A stretch of DNA of 64,000 bases from Coptis chinensis (GCA_015680905.1 CM027377.1:57123501-57187500), one strand, 5' to 3'. Positions 21,207-33,659 are shown, numbered from the stretch's first letter. The notes: generated by a model from the sequence alone, not told the origin. Made by a program: numbers and translations.

Positions 21207-21216
21207 TGATAAGAGC
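20873..21216 (+). repeat. 172-bp tandem duplication across PPT and LTR start
   Basis: Unit 1 20873-21044 and unit 2 21045-21216, about 95% identical by eye. Each contains the 'cactagggaattcctagtgg' block, the PPT (GTTTGGGGGT) and the first ten or so bases of the LTR (TGATAAGAGC). Confidence 0.8.
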
Positions 21217-22758
21217 CCAAAATTGTAGTTTTAATTCTTTAACAATATTACTTTTAGACTAATTATGTGATTAATAAGTTAGAGTTAGTATTGTTATCGT
21301 GTTCATATGTATTTCAGGCATTGGAGTCAAATATGTGCAGAAATGCACCCCTTTTGCGAGTTAAAGGAGCAAGGGTTGGTTGCTAAGAAGTTCTATGATA
21401 AAAGGCGAAGATTCAAGGAGAGAAAACCTTTTTAAAGCCCAGTCAAAGCTGAAAAGTCAAAGTCAACGTGGGCAGAAATAGCGCATAAAAGTCAGCAGAA
21501 CTTCTGAATGCCATATCTTTGGACTCAGACCTTAGAATTGGGCCTACCTTATGTCAAAACGACTATCTTGGAAAGCGCTTTCCAATGGTCTAATCGTTGA
21601 CCCAATCAGAGGAGTAGAAGTGGACGAAAAGGGCTGTTAAAGTCATTTCCAGCTGAAAAGCCCTTTGTAGACTAAATAACTGAGGTTTTGGGCTCGATTT
21701 TTCGGCCCAAAACATGGCCCCTCATCTAATGCATGAATTTGTGGATTTTGTCTCCTCCATATGAGAGACAAAGACTTATCTCTTATGCATCTAGTTTTTT
21801 TACTTAACAATTATCCAAGAACTTAGTTTAGATCTAGTTATTTTTTGATAGAATTAGTTTTCATTCCAATAGATTAGTTTTAGAACAAAGAATGAGTATT
21901 ATTTAGAATCAGATTTAGTTTTAAAATAAAGAATTAGTTTTTCATTTCAATTTAGTTTATGATTTAATTCTTATTTAGCTTTAGTTGTCTTAAATTTATA
22001 ATTAGTTGTTTTAAATTGATAATTAGTATTCATAATCTTATTTCTAAATTAGTTTTAAATTCAGTTTTTATCCATTTTTGAATCTTAAACTATTGTTAAA
22101 TTAGATTAATAAAGTTAATTAGTTATTTAATAATGACTTGTTTTGATTTTTCTTGTTTTAGAAATGATAGTATAATGATTCAAGGCTAAAACCTCTATTA
22201 GAGGGGTTTGAGGAAACCTTGATGAAAGTTGATTGTTATTAGTGTAGAATTATTTGTAATAATATATTCCATTCTAGAAAGCAATTAATTCACCATCAGA
22301 ATGGGTTTGATTGCTTCACATGCTAGTTGTTAGTTGGTAGAGATTACCATGAACAATTAGGGATTAGAAAGACCCAATTACTATGCGAAAGCATTGCAAT
22401 TCGGATTACGACAATTCCTCGCTAGTTGATTAAGTCGAATTAAGGTGGAATGAAATCCCCCTAATTCATCCTAATATTGTAAATTTAGTATTTCTGTAGT
22501 TTGAATTATTGTATCTTGATTAGTTGAATTACCATCGTAGTATAATTTCCATCGTTACTCTCATTGACTTTGATAGACTGATTATCGTAGTTAACGTGAA
22601 TTCTAAAGAACTAGGAGTGGAACGAATTCTCTACTCCACTTATTGCAATAGCATCGAGAGTGTAGAACTTTGATATATAGAATAGGAATTAGGTTTAGTT
22701 TTACTTACCTTGTCGTAATTGTATTCGTAGGTAAAACTATCGTTTTTAGCTTTTATCA
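21207..22758 (+). repeat. 3' LTR of E1 (family A)
   Basis: TGATAAGAGCCCAAAATTG ... CTTTTATCA, 1552 bases, with terminal inverted repeat TGATAA/TTATCA. PPT directly upstream; downstream sequence is an opposite-strand integrase, so this is a 3' LTR end. Shares the 'gccatatctttggactcag' block with the other family A LTRs. Confidence 0.8.
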
Positions 22759-22775
22759 TACACCAAATACAAAGG

Positions 22776-23759
22776 TCAGTCCTGTAAAAGGATATCCTCC
22801 ACATCAGGGGACATTAACTCGTGAAAATGTTTTAACCGTTGGCCATTGACTTGAAATGTACTGTTGTCCTTGGGATTTACCAAGGTAATTGCCCCGTAAG
22901 GGGTAACTTCAGTAACTAGAAAAGGACCAGACAAACGGATTTTTAATTTCCTTGGGAAAATATGCAAACGGGAGTAGTAAAGCAAGACCTTTTGACCAAC
23001 TACAAACTCTTTATACAAAATTTGTTTATCATGAACACGTTTCATATTAACTTTATAATCTTTTGCGAGATCATAAGAATCGCTATGGATTTCTTCAAGC
23101 TCATTTAATTGCAATTTGCGCTTGACACCCGCCTCATCAAAATTAAAGTTAAGGCTTTTTATAGCCCACATAGCACGGTGCTCCAATTCAACGGGGAAGT
23201 GACAAGGTTTTCCAAATACAAGTCTAAAGGGGGACATACCTATAGGAGTTTTGAAAGCAGTCATATATGCCCATAAGACATCAATTAGACGCTTAGACCA
23301 ATCTTTCCTCTCAGGATTTATAGTTGTTTCTAATATTTTTTTAATTTCCCTATTAGAGACTTCTACTTGGCCACTAGTTTGTGGATGATAAGGAGTTGCA
23401 ACCTTATGGTCAACTCTGTACTTTTTAACTAGAGAAGCAGCAATTTTGTTGCAAAAATGTGTTCTGCCATCACTAATGATGACTTTAGGAATGCCAAACT
23501 GACAAAAAATATATTCCTTAACAAAAAACACAAATGTTTTATGGTCATTGCTACGACAAGCCATGGCCTCTATCCATTTTGACATGTAGTCCATGGCAAC
23601 AAGAATATAAATAAAACCATGGGAAACAGGAAAAGGACCCATGAAATCAATGCCCCATACATAAAAAATTTCTACTACCATAATGGGATTTAAGGGCATC
23701 ATATTACGCTTGGTGATTTGCCCCAGTTGTTGGCAACAAACACATGTCTTGCAATGCAC
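22776..23759 (-). pseudogene. Gypsy integrase block (Athila-like lineage)
   Basis: A long frame covering the end of the zinc-binding region (CVCCQQLG), the catalytic core ([39 protein letters not shown]), an [15 protein letters not shown] segment and the C-terminal part ([22 protein letters not shown]). About 330 residues, close to the usual integrase length minus its start. Beyond 23759 it adjoins a gag piece (23775-23878) that matches 36629-36733 of E3. Part of a shortened minus-strand element related to E3; its LTRs are not identified. Fossil element, though this frame looks unusually well kept. Confidence 0.8.
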
Positions 23760-24216
23760 TTGGGCATCTTTGAAAAGGTAGGCTTTTATTGAACAAAAAT
23801 AGCTTCTACCTTTTTAGTGAGAGATTCGATTAAAGTTTTAAGCTCAGGATCAGATTTAATCTCAAACATACCCGCAGCTGATAAGAGCCCAAAACTGTAG
23901 TTTAAACCCTTTAATAGTATTTCTATTTAGCCAATTATTTTATTAATATAATGGGATTTAAGGGAATCATATTACGCTTGGTGATTCGCCCCAGTTGTTG
24001 GCAACGAACACATGTCTTGCAATGCACTTGGGTATCTTTAAAAAGGGTAGGGTTTTATTGAACAGAAATAGCTTCTACCTTTTTAGTGACAGATTCGATT
24101 AAAGTTTTAAGCTTAGGATCAGATTTAATCTCAAACATACCGGCAGCTGATAAGAGCCCAAAACTGTAGTTTAAACCCTTTAATAGTATTTATATTTAGC
24201 CAATTATGTTATTAAT
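23681..24216. repeat. 268-bp tandem duplication across an insertion junction
   Basis: Unit 1 23681-23948 and unit 2 23949-24216. Each unit contains the start of the integrase region, the gag piece and about 65 bases of the family A LTR start (TGATAAGAGCCC at 23879 and 24148). The duplication therefore postdates the arrival of the LTR. Confidence 0.8.
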
Positions 24217-25437
24217 AATATAGGTTTATCACTAATTACGTGCTTTTGAGTATTTCAGGCTTCGGAGTTGAATAAATGTCAATTCATTACTAATTAGGCG
24301 CTAAAAGGACCTAAAGTGATTGCTATGAAAGTTCTATGAAGAAATCCCAAGTTTCATGGAGAAAAAACCCTTAAAAAGCCTAAGTCAAAGCTGTTAAGTG
24401 AAAGTCAAACCGGATTAAAAAACTGAAGAAAAACAAACAGAACTTTAAAATGCCATATCTTTGGACTCAGGCCTCAGATTTTGGCCCATTTTATATCAAA
24501 ATGACCGGATCAGAAAGTCCTTTCCAATAGTCCAGGCTTTAACTCAATCAGATCATTATAAGTCAATGAAAATCGTGCTATCGTAACACGACCAAAATCG
24601 AAAGTCTTGGATTCAACAAATTGGATTTTGGACTTGATTTATGGGTCCATAACCTAGCCTAAAAGCCTATGCACGAAATTGTTAACCTAACCCTCTCCTA
24701 AGGAAAAACAAAACTTGGCTACTCCCCTCTTTAGTTTAGTTTTAAATTAGGGTTTTCTCTCTCTCCCTTTTTTGTTTAGTTTAGTTTTAGTTAATTAGTT
24801 TAGTTTGTAGCCTCTATTAGATTAATAAAAGTCAAGTTATTGTTCTTCATTATGTCTTCTATTTATTATTATGTTTATAATAGTCTAATGACTTTTAGCT
24901 AAACCTCCATTAGAGGGGTTTGATAAAGCTTGATGAAGACTTGATATGTTACTTAGAATTATTATTTGTTTAATAGTTTCACTCTAGTAGGTTAGTTAAT
25001 TCGCCATGAGAATGGGTTGAACTTCCTCACATGCTAATTGGTAGAGATTGCCATGAATAATTAGGGATCAAAAACTTAATCTTAATTGGTTAGGATTGCA
25101 ATAATCTATACTAGCATATTAGGAATAAATCAAGGTGGAATCAATCCCCCTAATTTCTTCTCCATATTTTAATCAAGTCATATTAAATTGCTTAGTTAAA
25201 TTAGTATAAGTTAAATTCATACATTTAGTTTCATAGTATAAATTCACCTCTATATATATTACTCTCACCATTGTCTCATTGTGTTTGATTAATTAGATTA
25301 TATTATGTCTTGGTAGTTTAGGAGTGGAACGATTCCGTACTCTATATATTGCATAAATATATATGTGAGAGTAGGAAATAAATAGATACCATAAGAATAA
25401 GGTTAGAGTAATCTAGTTGAGGTTTTACAGGTTATTA
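24148..25437 (+). repeat. 5' LTR of E2 (family A)
   Basis: TGATAAGAGCCCAAAACTG ... ACAGGTTATTA, about 1290 bases, immediately followed by a PBS, which makes it the 5' LTR. Confidence 0.75.
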
Positions 25438-25456
25438 AATGGCGCCGCTACCATCT
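25438..25456 (+). other. Primer binding site of E2
   Basis: AATGGCGCCGCTACCATC after the LTR. TGGCGCCGYTRCC is the PBS type of Athila-like plant gypsy elements. Confidence 0.7.
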
Positions 25457-26586
25457 TAAACTCATTCAGGACAAGAATTCAATTGGTTGAATCCAAGGGG
25501 TAATCCCCCATTCTCAACCCACCCACCATTTTAATTTTTCTTTCTTATTTCTTGCATTTTCAATATTGTTCACTGTTTTAGGCACAAGGGCGCCCGCCCT
25601 CCATTTTGCCTTGTTCCGAGCGCGCTCGCCCTCCCTTGTGTTTGTGGATTCACAGTGAAGAACATTGCGATAAAGTATTTCTAAATTTCCAAAAATTCTG
25701 AAATTTTTCAGACATAATATATACCGTGTTATTGATTTATTGGTATATTTTCAGATATTTTCTAGTTAGTTTACCTAGTGAACTATTACCATCTTTACAG
25801 TGCTATATTTCAGCTTCCAAACCGTAAGTTTCGGGAAACACTGACGGGTAAGGTTACTTAGGCAGTTCTAAAAATTTTACATTTTTTATTGGAGTATCTA
25901 TCATAAGTCAGGAGTCTTCAGTAAATATTTTATGAGTTTTTGATATGTTTTAACTACCTAACTAGTGGATTGTTTTCAGTGTGTTTCTGCAGTTTTGTAA
26001 CACTTAATTTCTGGAACAATAGCCGATAAGGAGGGTTTTCAGAAGTCCAATTGATCTACACTTTTTACAGGAATACGCATGATCTGTCAGAAGTTTTCAG
26101 TAAAATTTTGGCAATTTTTCACTCTGTTTTGATTGGTTAACCATTCGGTTGTTTGTATTGTGTTCGAAGACTGTTTCACAAACTTTGCAGGGCAGTAGAA
26201 GGACTTTCATAGCTCCAATTATAAGCCAATTCCAAGAGTGCGTCTCGCCCCCTATTTAGGCTAATTCCAAGCGCACCCCATTCCCCCTTCTGAATAAGCC
26301 CGATTTCACAGGTTAGTTCAAACTTTCATTTGTTCAAGTATAGTCAGTGTTTTCATCTTCTTAAATGCACTGGGATTGCGTATACAAGATGTTATTTAGA
26401 CGCATAGCAAGGAGGCAATTGGGTATTCTTTCTTTCACTCTTCATCTCTTCTGTCAGAGGAGTTTTAATTCTAGTATAATCAGGCTTGTTTTTTGTAAAA
26501 CACAATACCACAAGCCTATCTAGAAATTTATAGTTAAAGTTTTGTTTACATATTAATTGTCCTAGAATATTTTTTTAAAAACCATT
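25457..26586 (+). other. E2 leader
   Basis: Non-coding. GC-rich motif copies at about 25583-25640 and 26235-26290. The stretch between them has several near-repeats of a 110-150 base block containing 'cagtaaa(t)attt' and 'ctaactagtgga' type sequences (25735-26170), matching the E4 leader on the minus strand (56390-56990). Confidence 0.55.
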
Positions 26587-28376
26587 ATGGCATATCAATA
26601 TGTAGACGAACAATCATGTGATTCTTATACATACCCTTCACCATGTTCATGTTGTGGTAGTCCTTACCATTGGGCTTCTCATTGCCCATCATATCAAGAT
26701 TAATCATGTGATTATTATATAAACCCTTCACCATGTTTATGCTGTGGTAGTCCTTACCATTGTGCTTCTCATTGCATATTATATCAAGAGTTTGATCCTA
26801 CTATAAGATATAATAATAATGATGAACCTCAATTTTCAAATTTTTATAGTGACCCATACAATCAAGAGTTTTCTAGTCATCCAAACTATACAGGGAGTCA
26901 ACCATTGTCGTCTACTTCTAGTTCTGTAATGAGTGTGTACAACAAACCAAACACTTTTCTGTGCACAATTTGTTTAGATCCAGACCACATCGCCCATTTA
27001 TGTCTCATATTTATTCAGCCTAAACCAAACCCATCACAGTACGATATCAACCAGAGTCACTCAAACGCCAATAACTATGACTATCACACACCATACCAGC
27101 CAAACCCTTCCACCATACTAGAAATTACCCAACCATCTAGTTCGCCACCCTTCCTAGATCGAATTTCCTAAACTATGCTTCAGAACATAGCCCAGATGAT
27201 TTCCATGATCCCCTCACCTAACAAAGAACTTTCAACCTTGCCAGAGATTGATGCACAACTAGAACAACTGTCCCCATAACCACACCATTCGACCTATTTA
27301 AGACCAACCATGAATTTTATGAATCATTACCTTCCCATGACCCTCCCATTAACCATTATGTTGACTACACACCCCACCTAGATGAGGAAATTCTTGAAGA
27401 CGACTCTGTAGGACTTGTTTTGGATGACCACTCAAATTTGAGATATGCCTCCAAGGAACCTCCTATAGATCCATCTGAAGATGAATATAACGATGACACA
27501 TTAGAAGATATTTATAAAGATGTGACGAAGGAAGAATTTGATAACTATTGAAATTCTCTTAATATGGACACTCCTGTTGAGCATGTCTAGGCCTTTGTGT
27601 TTGCTAACCGCACTCGGCTGGATGATTCCTCGACATATTCGAATGATGCCATTGAGGATACTTATAGTGTTTTAAAGGAAGAGGGTGAGAAAATAGAGAT
27701 TAACAATTCTAATCTAACGTATGAACAAGTTAATGTACAAGAAAAAGAGGAAGTTACATCTTTAGAGCAATGTGAATCTCAATTTAGTTTGGCAGCTGAG
27801 AAAATAACAATGGACGAAATAGATGAATTTCTTAACGATAATGTCATAAACCACAACTTTATGGATTTAGCTAAGCTAGATAAAGATTTCTATGATTTCT
27901 TAAGAGCATGTGAGGATCCACCAACTGATGAACCACCAACTGACCACCATCCACCTGAGTTACCAGCTCCAAAAATTCAACTATCTACCATAACTAAGCC
28001 ATCCATTCACCTACCATTTTAGCATAACCTCAAATTTGCACTTGAGCCAATTGCCTTAGAGACCCTCTATAATTTTTTCAACCCTCACGGTGAAGAGTGC
28101 TTGCCTAGCACACAATCCCATGAGTACACCATTCATGTAGTTGAGAGCCAAACTTTGACCGAGTGTAGTCAGAAACATAGTTTGCCTTATTTTTCCTTTT
28201 TTGAGCCTCATGAAAGACATCAGGATCCATACTTCATTCCTTTCTCCCCTAAAATATCACTAATTCATCTTTTGGGTCATTCTAACTCTTTAAAACAGCT
28301 ACAACATGATGGTTTGCATATGTTCATTGATGGGTTGCATAAGTTTTCTTTCATTCTTCTACATGATTACTTCTAA
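26587..28376 (+). pseudogene. E2 zinc-knuckle / acidic ORF
   Basis: Start ATG 26587 (MAYQYVDEQ). Contains CCHC knuckles of spacing C-x2-C-x4-H-x4-C: CSCCGSPYHWASHC, a related second copy from a 90-bp tandem duplication, and CTICLDPDHIAHLC near 26960. The rest is Asn/Pro/Ser-rich, then acidic (about 27340-27900; EEITMDEIDEF-like segment), then Pro-rich (PPTDEPPTDHHPPELP), ending in a conserved hydrophobic C-terminus (LHKFSFILLHDYF). The knuckles suggest RNA binding like a nucleocapsid; no gag capsid domain is recognised. Fossil with several breaks. Confidence 0.65.
26612..26791 (+). repeat. 90-bp in-frame duplication of a zinc knuckle
   Basis: Units 26612-26701 and 26702-26791; the unit length is a multiple of three. 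E4 has only one copy at the equivalent place (55735-55859). Confidence 0.8.
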
Positions 28377-29985
28377 TTATACAACTTCATTATGTTTGGA
28401 GGTGCATTTAGTATCATGTTTTTATGGTTATACCCCCAACTCTTTCGACTATTAGTTTATAGTTGACCACGCATCATCCATTTTGTGCCACCCCAGTTTC
28501 TTGCTTGTTTGGGGGTGTCCACAGTCTAGGGGAATCTGACTTAAAACGACCCCACATTAACTCTAAAGGAATCTAACTTTAAAAGACCTATATAATTTTT
28601 TGTAAAATACCACCTTAATGGAGTATAGGCCACAAATTTTTTCAAACTTTAAAAGAGTTTCCAAATTTTGTTTAGGGGTGGCGTATTTTGGTATATCATT
28701 TCAAATCTTTTTGCCGCCCTTTGCCTGTCATGTTTACTTTAGTAGAAGTTTTGTTAGTTAGTATGTAATTGTTTTATTGTGCTTCATGTTATCATATTAT
28801 CTTTATAATATTTATGTTACAGGTACTACCAATTTTTACCATGTTTCTATGATAAATTCTTTCCTTATCTCTTTATATTTTGAGGACAAAGCGTTCGATT
28901 GTTTGGAGGTGGGATAGAAACATTTGAAAAAATTAGGCACTTTTAGGATATAAATTACAGACTTTTCTTTATAAAATATTAAAAAAAAAACATAAATATT
29001 GTGTATACTAGGCACTTAGTGATAATGGTATTGTTCCCTTCTCCATGATAATATTAGTCTAAAAATCTCACGTAGTACTTGAATTAGGATTTAATTTTTG
29101 AAACTTAGATTAATACGTAGGTAATAGTCATTGCATCTTTTCACGAACATCTTGCATGACCTAGGTTAGAGTACTTAATACATATCCTGTGAACATCTAA
29201 CCTAAAAGCTTCAGAAGAGTGAAATATCTGAGTGATGACATAAGGGAGAAGTCAAACCCGAGTAGAAAAATCACACATCCACTTGCTTGATCATCACACC
29301 ATATCCTAAGCAAAAATTTAGGCCATTTTTCGATCGATATAGCCAGAAATTCATACCTATATGAAATTTATTATTCGCTAGTCTCCCCACTGGGCCTTTC
29401 ATTAGCTTTTCCACAAATCACAAATCCTTTACCTAATAAAACATAAGAAAAAATAAAATCAGCCTACCTATCTGGATAAGTCTGAGAAATAGGATGAGTG
29501 AAGAAAAGAGAAGAGAAAAACCTGTGTTAACAAAAATTAGTTAGTTGCTTCAAAAAAGAAAAAGAAAAGAATTTTCCATCCAAAGAAAAGAAAAGAAAAA
29601 GAAAAGAAAATAATAACTCCAAAAATAGAATAAAAGGAGTCAAAAAGCCAAAATCAAAAGGCTAAAGATGGAAACAAAGTGTAGAAGCAAAAGAACAAGG
29701 TTTTCTCTAGTTACATAATATGAATACCCTATTTTCTTAGATTTTTCTTTTTGAATATCCATTTCCTTCCTTCTTTAACCTACACCTACGCCCCGTATCA
29801 CCTAATAAAGACCTCTAGCTCAATTAGGAGTATGTTGGTGTGATAGTAAGTGGTAGATGTGTTTGATCGACCTCAACTTCCTTGGATTGTCATTGAGATT
29901 GTGAGGAAACATGTGCCCACTGCACACTGGAGTTCGCAAATTTGAGTGGAAAAGTCAGAGTGTTATGTGTTTTGACACATTCCTT
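28377..29985 (+). other. E2 spacer and 3' non-coding region
   Basis: PPT-like motifs at about 28394 (GTTTGGAGGTG), 28506 (GTTTGGGGGTG), 28670 (GTTTAGGGGTGG) and 28899 (GTTTGGAGGTGGG, preceded by TTGAGGACAAAG). Purine-rich tract 29490-29690, 'cccactgcacactggag' block near 29917. No coding frame. Confidence 0.6.
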
Positions 29986-30634
29986 GTGAGAACCCCGCCG
30001 AATTTTGCGAAGGCAACTAAAAGAGTTCGGTGAACAGGATGAAGCAATGAATATGGGCCATAAAAGTTGAGAATTTGTTTTCCATTTTATTGTTCATATT
30101 TGTTTATTCTATATGCATGTTTTTATTTGTGGATGTTTGTTAAAAACTAAGCCCACATGAATAATAGATAACATGGACATAGACCTGACCAGTAAACAGA
30201 AAGATCCTAAGTTCTAAATAACTAAGTGGGAGCGGTAATTTATTTCGTATAAATCCCACGGTCTCCATTACTTGTTTAATGGTAATTTAATTATATTTGT
30301 GCGTCGGTTTTAGTGCCTTCCTCCATATCAGATGAGTCTAATTACGGATTACCATAACAAACTTTTAAAGGACAACTATATGAAGTTATTAATGTATGGA
30401 TTCACTTCTCCATCTGAAGGGATTCATTACAAATAATGGACTAAGAAGTTGAGTAATGGTATACACTTAGATGCAAGTAATGGTATCCTCCCCATCGAAG
30501 TCACTGCTATTATTTGTAGGAGCAAATAAAGGTCAGCATTTTAGTTTTACTTGTCTAGATGGCATGTGTCCACTTTAACGAGCGGTGTGCTGTTAAGTTG
30601 ACGAGAAGTAGAACTAATTGGAAAAACCTCTCTA

Positions 30635-30840
30635 CACGAATGTAGATATGGTAAACATCCACACTATCATGGCTAACTACTTCTAGGTGTGTATGGTGTT
30701 GATGGGTTAATTAATTGATTTTTAAGTTAACCCCAAAAGGATTTCCACGAATGTAGAATGGTAAACGTCCACACTATCGTGGCTTACTACTTCTCGGTGT
30801 GGAGGGTGCTTTGACGGGTTGATTAATTAATTAATTTTTG
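30635..30840 (+). repeat. Tandem duplication in the copia leader
   Basis: Two ~95-base copies, period 110, each with a 'cacgaatgtag...ggtaaacatccacactat' block and 'acttctaggtgtg'. Non-coding leader between the element's left end and gag. Confidence 0.65.
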
Positions 30841-31018
30841 TTATTAATTCAAGAAGTTTTTGCCCTACATAATAGTTATTTTATATGATTCTCAGGTTTT
30901 CAAAATGGTTACTTTCAACCCACTAGCAACTATTCTTAAGGAAAACAAACTTATTGTCCCTTATAACATAGATTGAAAAGGAGATGGTCATCTTCTCAAA
31001 CCAGAGAATAATGAAGGT

Positions 31019-32199
31019 ATGTCTCATGCACTATTTGTTGAAACATGTTTAGCGGTGTTATCTACCAATACCTTGTGTGTAGATACTAGAGTCACTGACC
31101 ATGTATGCATTTTGATGCAAGGGTTCCAGGAAACCAGAAAACTAAGTGCTATTGCAGTTGCAGTGGGAGTAATGGCTGTTGCAGTGTTGATACACTATCT
31201 TTGGGGGATGCTACGAAAGTAGTGGTTGTTGCAGTGGGAGATGTTTGTTTATCTTTTGGTAGAAATAAGACTATGGTGTTAAAGGATTGCCTTTATGTGC
31301 CTAATTTTAGAAAGAATTTAATTTTGGTTTCTATGGCAATTAAGGATGGATATTCTATTTCTTTTAATGACAAGGTAGTCATTAAGAAGAGTAAACATTT
31401 TATCTATTCTGGTACATTAGAAGGTAATTTATACATCATTAATCTTATTCCGCCCATAGTGCATCAAATGGAAATTAATAACACATCTTCTAATTCAAAT
31501 AAGAGAAAGGAACCTTCTCAAATGAACCAAACACATCTCTAGCATCTACGGTTAGGTCATATCAACTTGAGGAGGATTCAGAGATTGGTAGCTGATAGAC
31601 CTTTGGGTTCATTGAAAGTGGAAACTTTTCCTATCTGTGAATCCTACTTGGAAGGTAAGATGATGAAAAGGCCTTTCACGGACAAGGGGTATAGGGCCAA
31701 AGATGTGTTGGAACTGGTACATTCTGATTTATGTGGATCCATGACTGTCGAGGCTAGAGGTGGTTTTAAATACTTTGTCACTTTCAATGACGATTATTCA
31801 AGATATGGGTACATTTATTTGATGCGTCCTAAGTCTGAGTGTTTTGAAAAATTCAAAATGTACAAGGCTGAGATGGAGAAACGTCATGGAAAATGTATCA
31901 AGTCACTATGATCAGATCGTGGTGGTGAATACCTCTTAGGAGAGTTTAGGGATTATTTATCAGAGGTTGGGATTACATCCCAAATGTCTACACCTAGGAC
32001 TCCCCAACATAATGGTGTAGCAGAGAGGAGAAACATGACTCTTATGGAAATGGTTAGATCAATGATAAGTTATTCAGATTTACCAATTTTGTTTTGGGGA
32101 TATGCCTTGGAAACGGCAGCTTACATTCTGAACTTGGTACCTTCTAAATCGGTACCTAAGACCCAACAGAATTGTGGACCGGGCGTGAGCCTAGTATGA
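31019..32199 (+). pseudogene. C1 protease and integrase region
   Basis: Shows the protease neighbourhood (LCVDTRVTDH), the VLKDCLYVPNFRKNL segment, the GAG-pre-integrase part (LRLGHINLRRIQRL) and the integrase core with VHSDLCGSM, FVTFNDDYSRYGYIYLM and [15 protein letters not shown], which carry catalytic positions in this family. Fossil. Confidence 0.8.
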
Positions 32200-32699
32200 A
32201 ACACATTCGGATTTGGGGTACCCCAGCACATGTGTTGGGAAATGCTGATAAGTCGGGATCTCGTACAGAAGTATGCTTGTTTGTAGGCTATCCTAGAGGA
32301 ACGAAGGTTGGTTTATTTTATAGTCCTAAGGATCAGAAGATCATTGTTAGCACCAATGCTCGATTCTTAGAAGAAGACTATGTGATGAACCACAAAACCC
32401 CAAGTAGTATTATTCTAGAAGAATTAAGAGGAGAGACACCAACTACTTCAGTACCAATTGTACAAGAATGGAACCACAACGTGTCAATAATGACGTACAA
32501 GAACAAGAGGTGCTTCTTCGTAGTGGGAGGGTTGTTAGACAACCTGACAGGTGGATTGGTTTGGGTATGTCTTCAGACATAACCACTAATAACCAAGATC
32601 CTGATCCCTGGACCTACAATGAAGCACTCCAAGATAAAGATGTAGAATCTTGGCAAAAGGTAATGATTTTTGAGATAGAATCTATGGATTCTAATTAGA

Positions 32700-33577
32700 T
32701 CTGGGAGCTTGTAGAGGCACCTAATGGTGTTAAAACCATTAGATGCAAGTGGGTCTATAAAAGAAAAAGAGGGGCAGACGGTAAGGTTGAAACCTTTAAT
32801 GCAAGGCTGGTGGCAAAGGGCTTTACTCAGAGAGAAGGTATCGATTATGATGAGACCTTTTCACCAGTAGCCATGCTTAAGTCTATCTGGATTCTTTTAT
32901 CTATCACAGCTCATTTTGATTATGAAATTTGGCAAATGGATGACAAGACAACTTTCCTTAATGGAGGTCTTGAGGAAACCATCTATATGATGCAACCAAA
33001 AGGATTCATTGAAAAAGGTCAAGAGCATCTTGTTTGTAAGATTAAAAGATCCATTTATGGACTTAAACAAGCTTCTAGATCTTGGAACATTCGTTTTGAT
33101 GAGGTAATCCAATCTTATGGATTCGATCAAAGCCCAGACGAATCTTGTGTGTACAAGAAATTTGATGGAAACGTAGTGGTATTTCTTGTGCTTTATGTAG
33201 ATGACCTCTTACTCATTGGAAATAATGTGAAAGTGTTATCAGACATAAGGGTATGGTTATCAAAGCAATTTGATATGAAGGACTTGGGAGAAGCGGGTCA
33301 CGTCCTTGGGATCAAAATTATAAGAGATCGCAAGAAAAAGATGTTGTGTTTATCCCAGGCTACCTATATTGATACTGTGTTGACTCGTTTTAGCATGCAA
33401 AACTCCAAGAAAGGTTTCTTGCCTTTCAGGCATGGAGTTCCTCTATCAAAGGATATGTGTCCCAAAACACCAAAAGAGATAGAGGACATGAAAGCGGTTC
33501 CTTATGCTTCGGCTGTAGGAAGCTTAATGTACGCCATGCTATGCACGAGGAATCTACTTTGTCGTAAGCATGGTTAG
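32700..33577 (+). pseudogene. C1 reverse transcriptase
   Basis: ARLVAKGFTQREGIDYDETFSP-type entry, IWQMDDKTTFLNG, YGLKQASRSWNIRFD and the catalytic VLYVDDLLLIGN box, then DLGEAGHVLGIKI. Standard Ty1/copia order (integrase before RT). Fossil. Confidence 0.85.
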
Positions 33578-33659
33578 CAGATATCAGAAGAACCCAGAAC
33601 AAGGGCACTGGACTGTAGTAAAACATATTCTGAAGTACCTGAAAAGGACTAAGGATTAT

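Larger units (their letters stand above)
2205..22758 (+). mobile_element. Gypsy element E1 (LTR family A), split by a CACTA insertion
   Basis: Parts in order: gag/protease fragment joined to the acidic C-terminal region (2205-3529), spacer (3530-3720 and 17011-17995), TATA-like motif, env-position ORF (18322-19240), 3' non-coding region with purine-rich tract (19250-21206), PPT and 3' LTR (21207-22758). A 13.3 kb CACTA transposon with TSD GTT sits in the spacer. No reverse transcriptase or integrase is recognisable in it, so it belongs with the pol-less derivatives E2, E4 and E7, although unlike them it keeps a protease region. Fossil, several breaks, and older than the CACTA insertion. Confidence 0.65.
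24148..29985 (+). mobile_element. Pol-less gypsy derivative E2 (LTR family A)
   Basis: 5' LTR 24148-25437, PBS, leader with GC-rich motifs, zinc-knuckle/acidic frame (26587-28376), spacer with repeated TTTGGGGGTG motifs and 3' non-coding region with purine-rich tract. No reverse transcriptase, integrase or env-position ORF is seen, and no 3' LTR; the right side meets the copia element near 29985. Related to E4 in all shared parts. Fossil with several breaks. Confidence 0.7.

Noticed and set aside
30635-30840. Copia leader duplication as a CRISPR-like or regulatory array
   Set aside because: Only two units in a plant retroelement leader; best explained as a plain tandem duplication.
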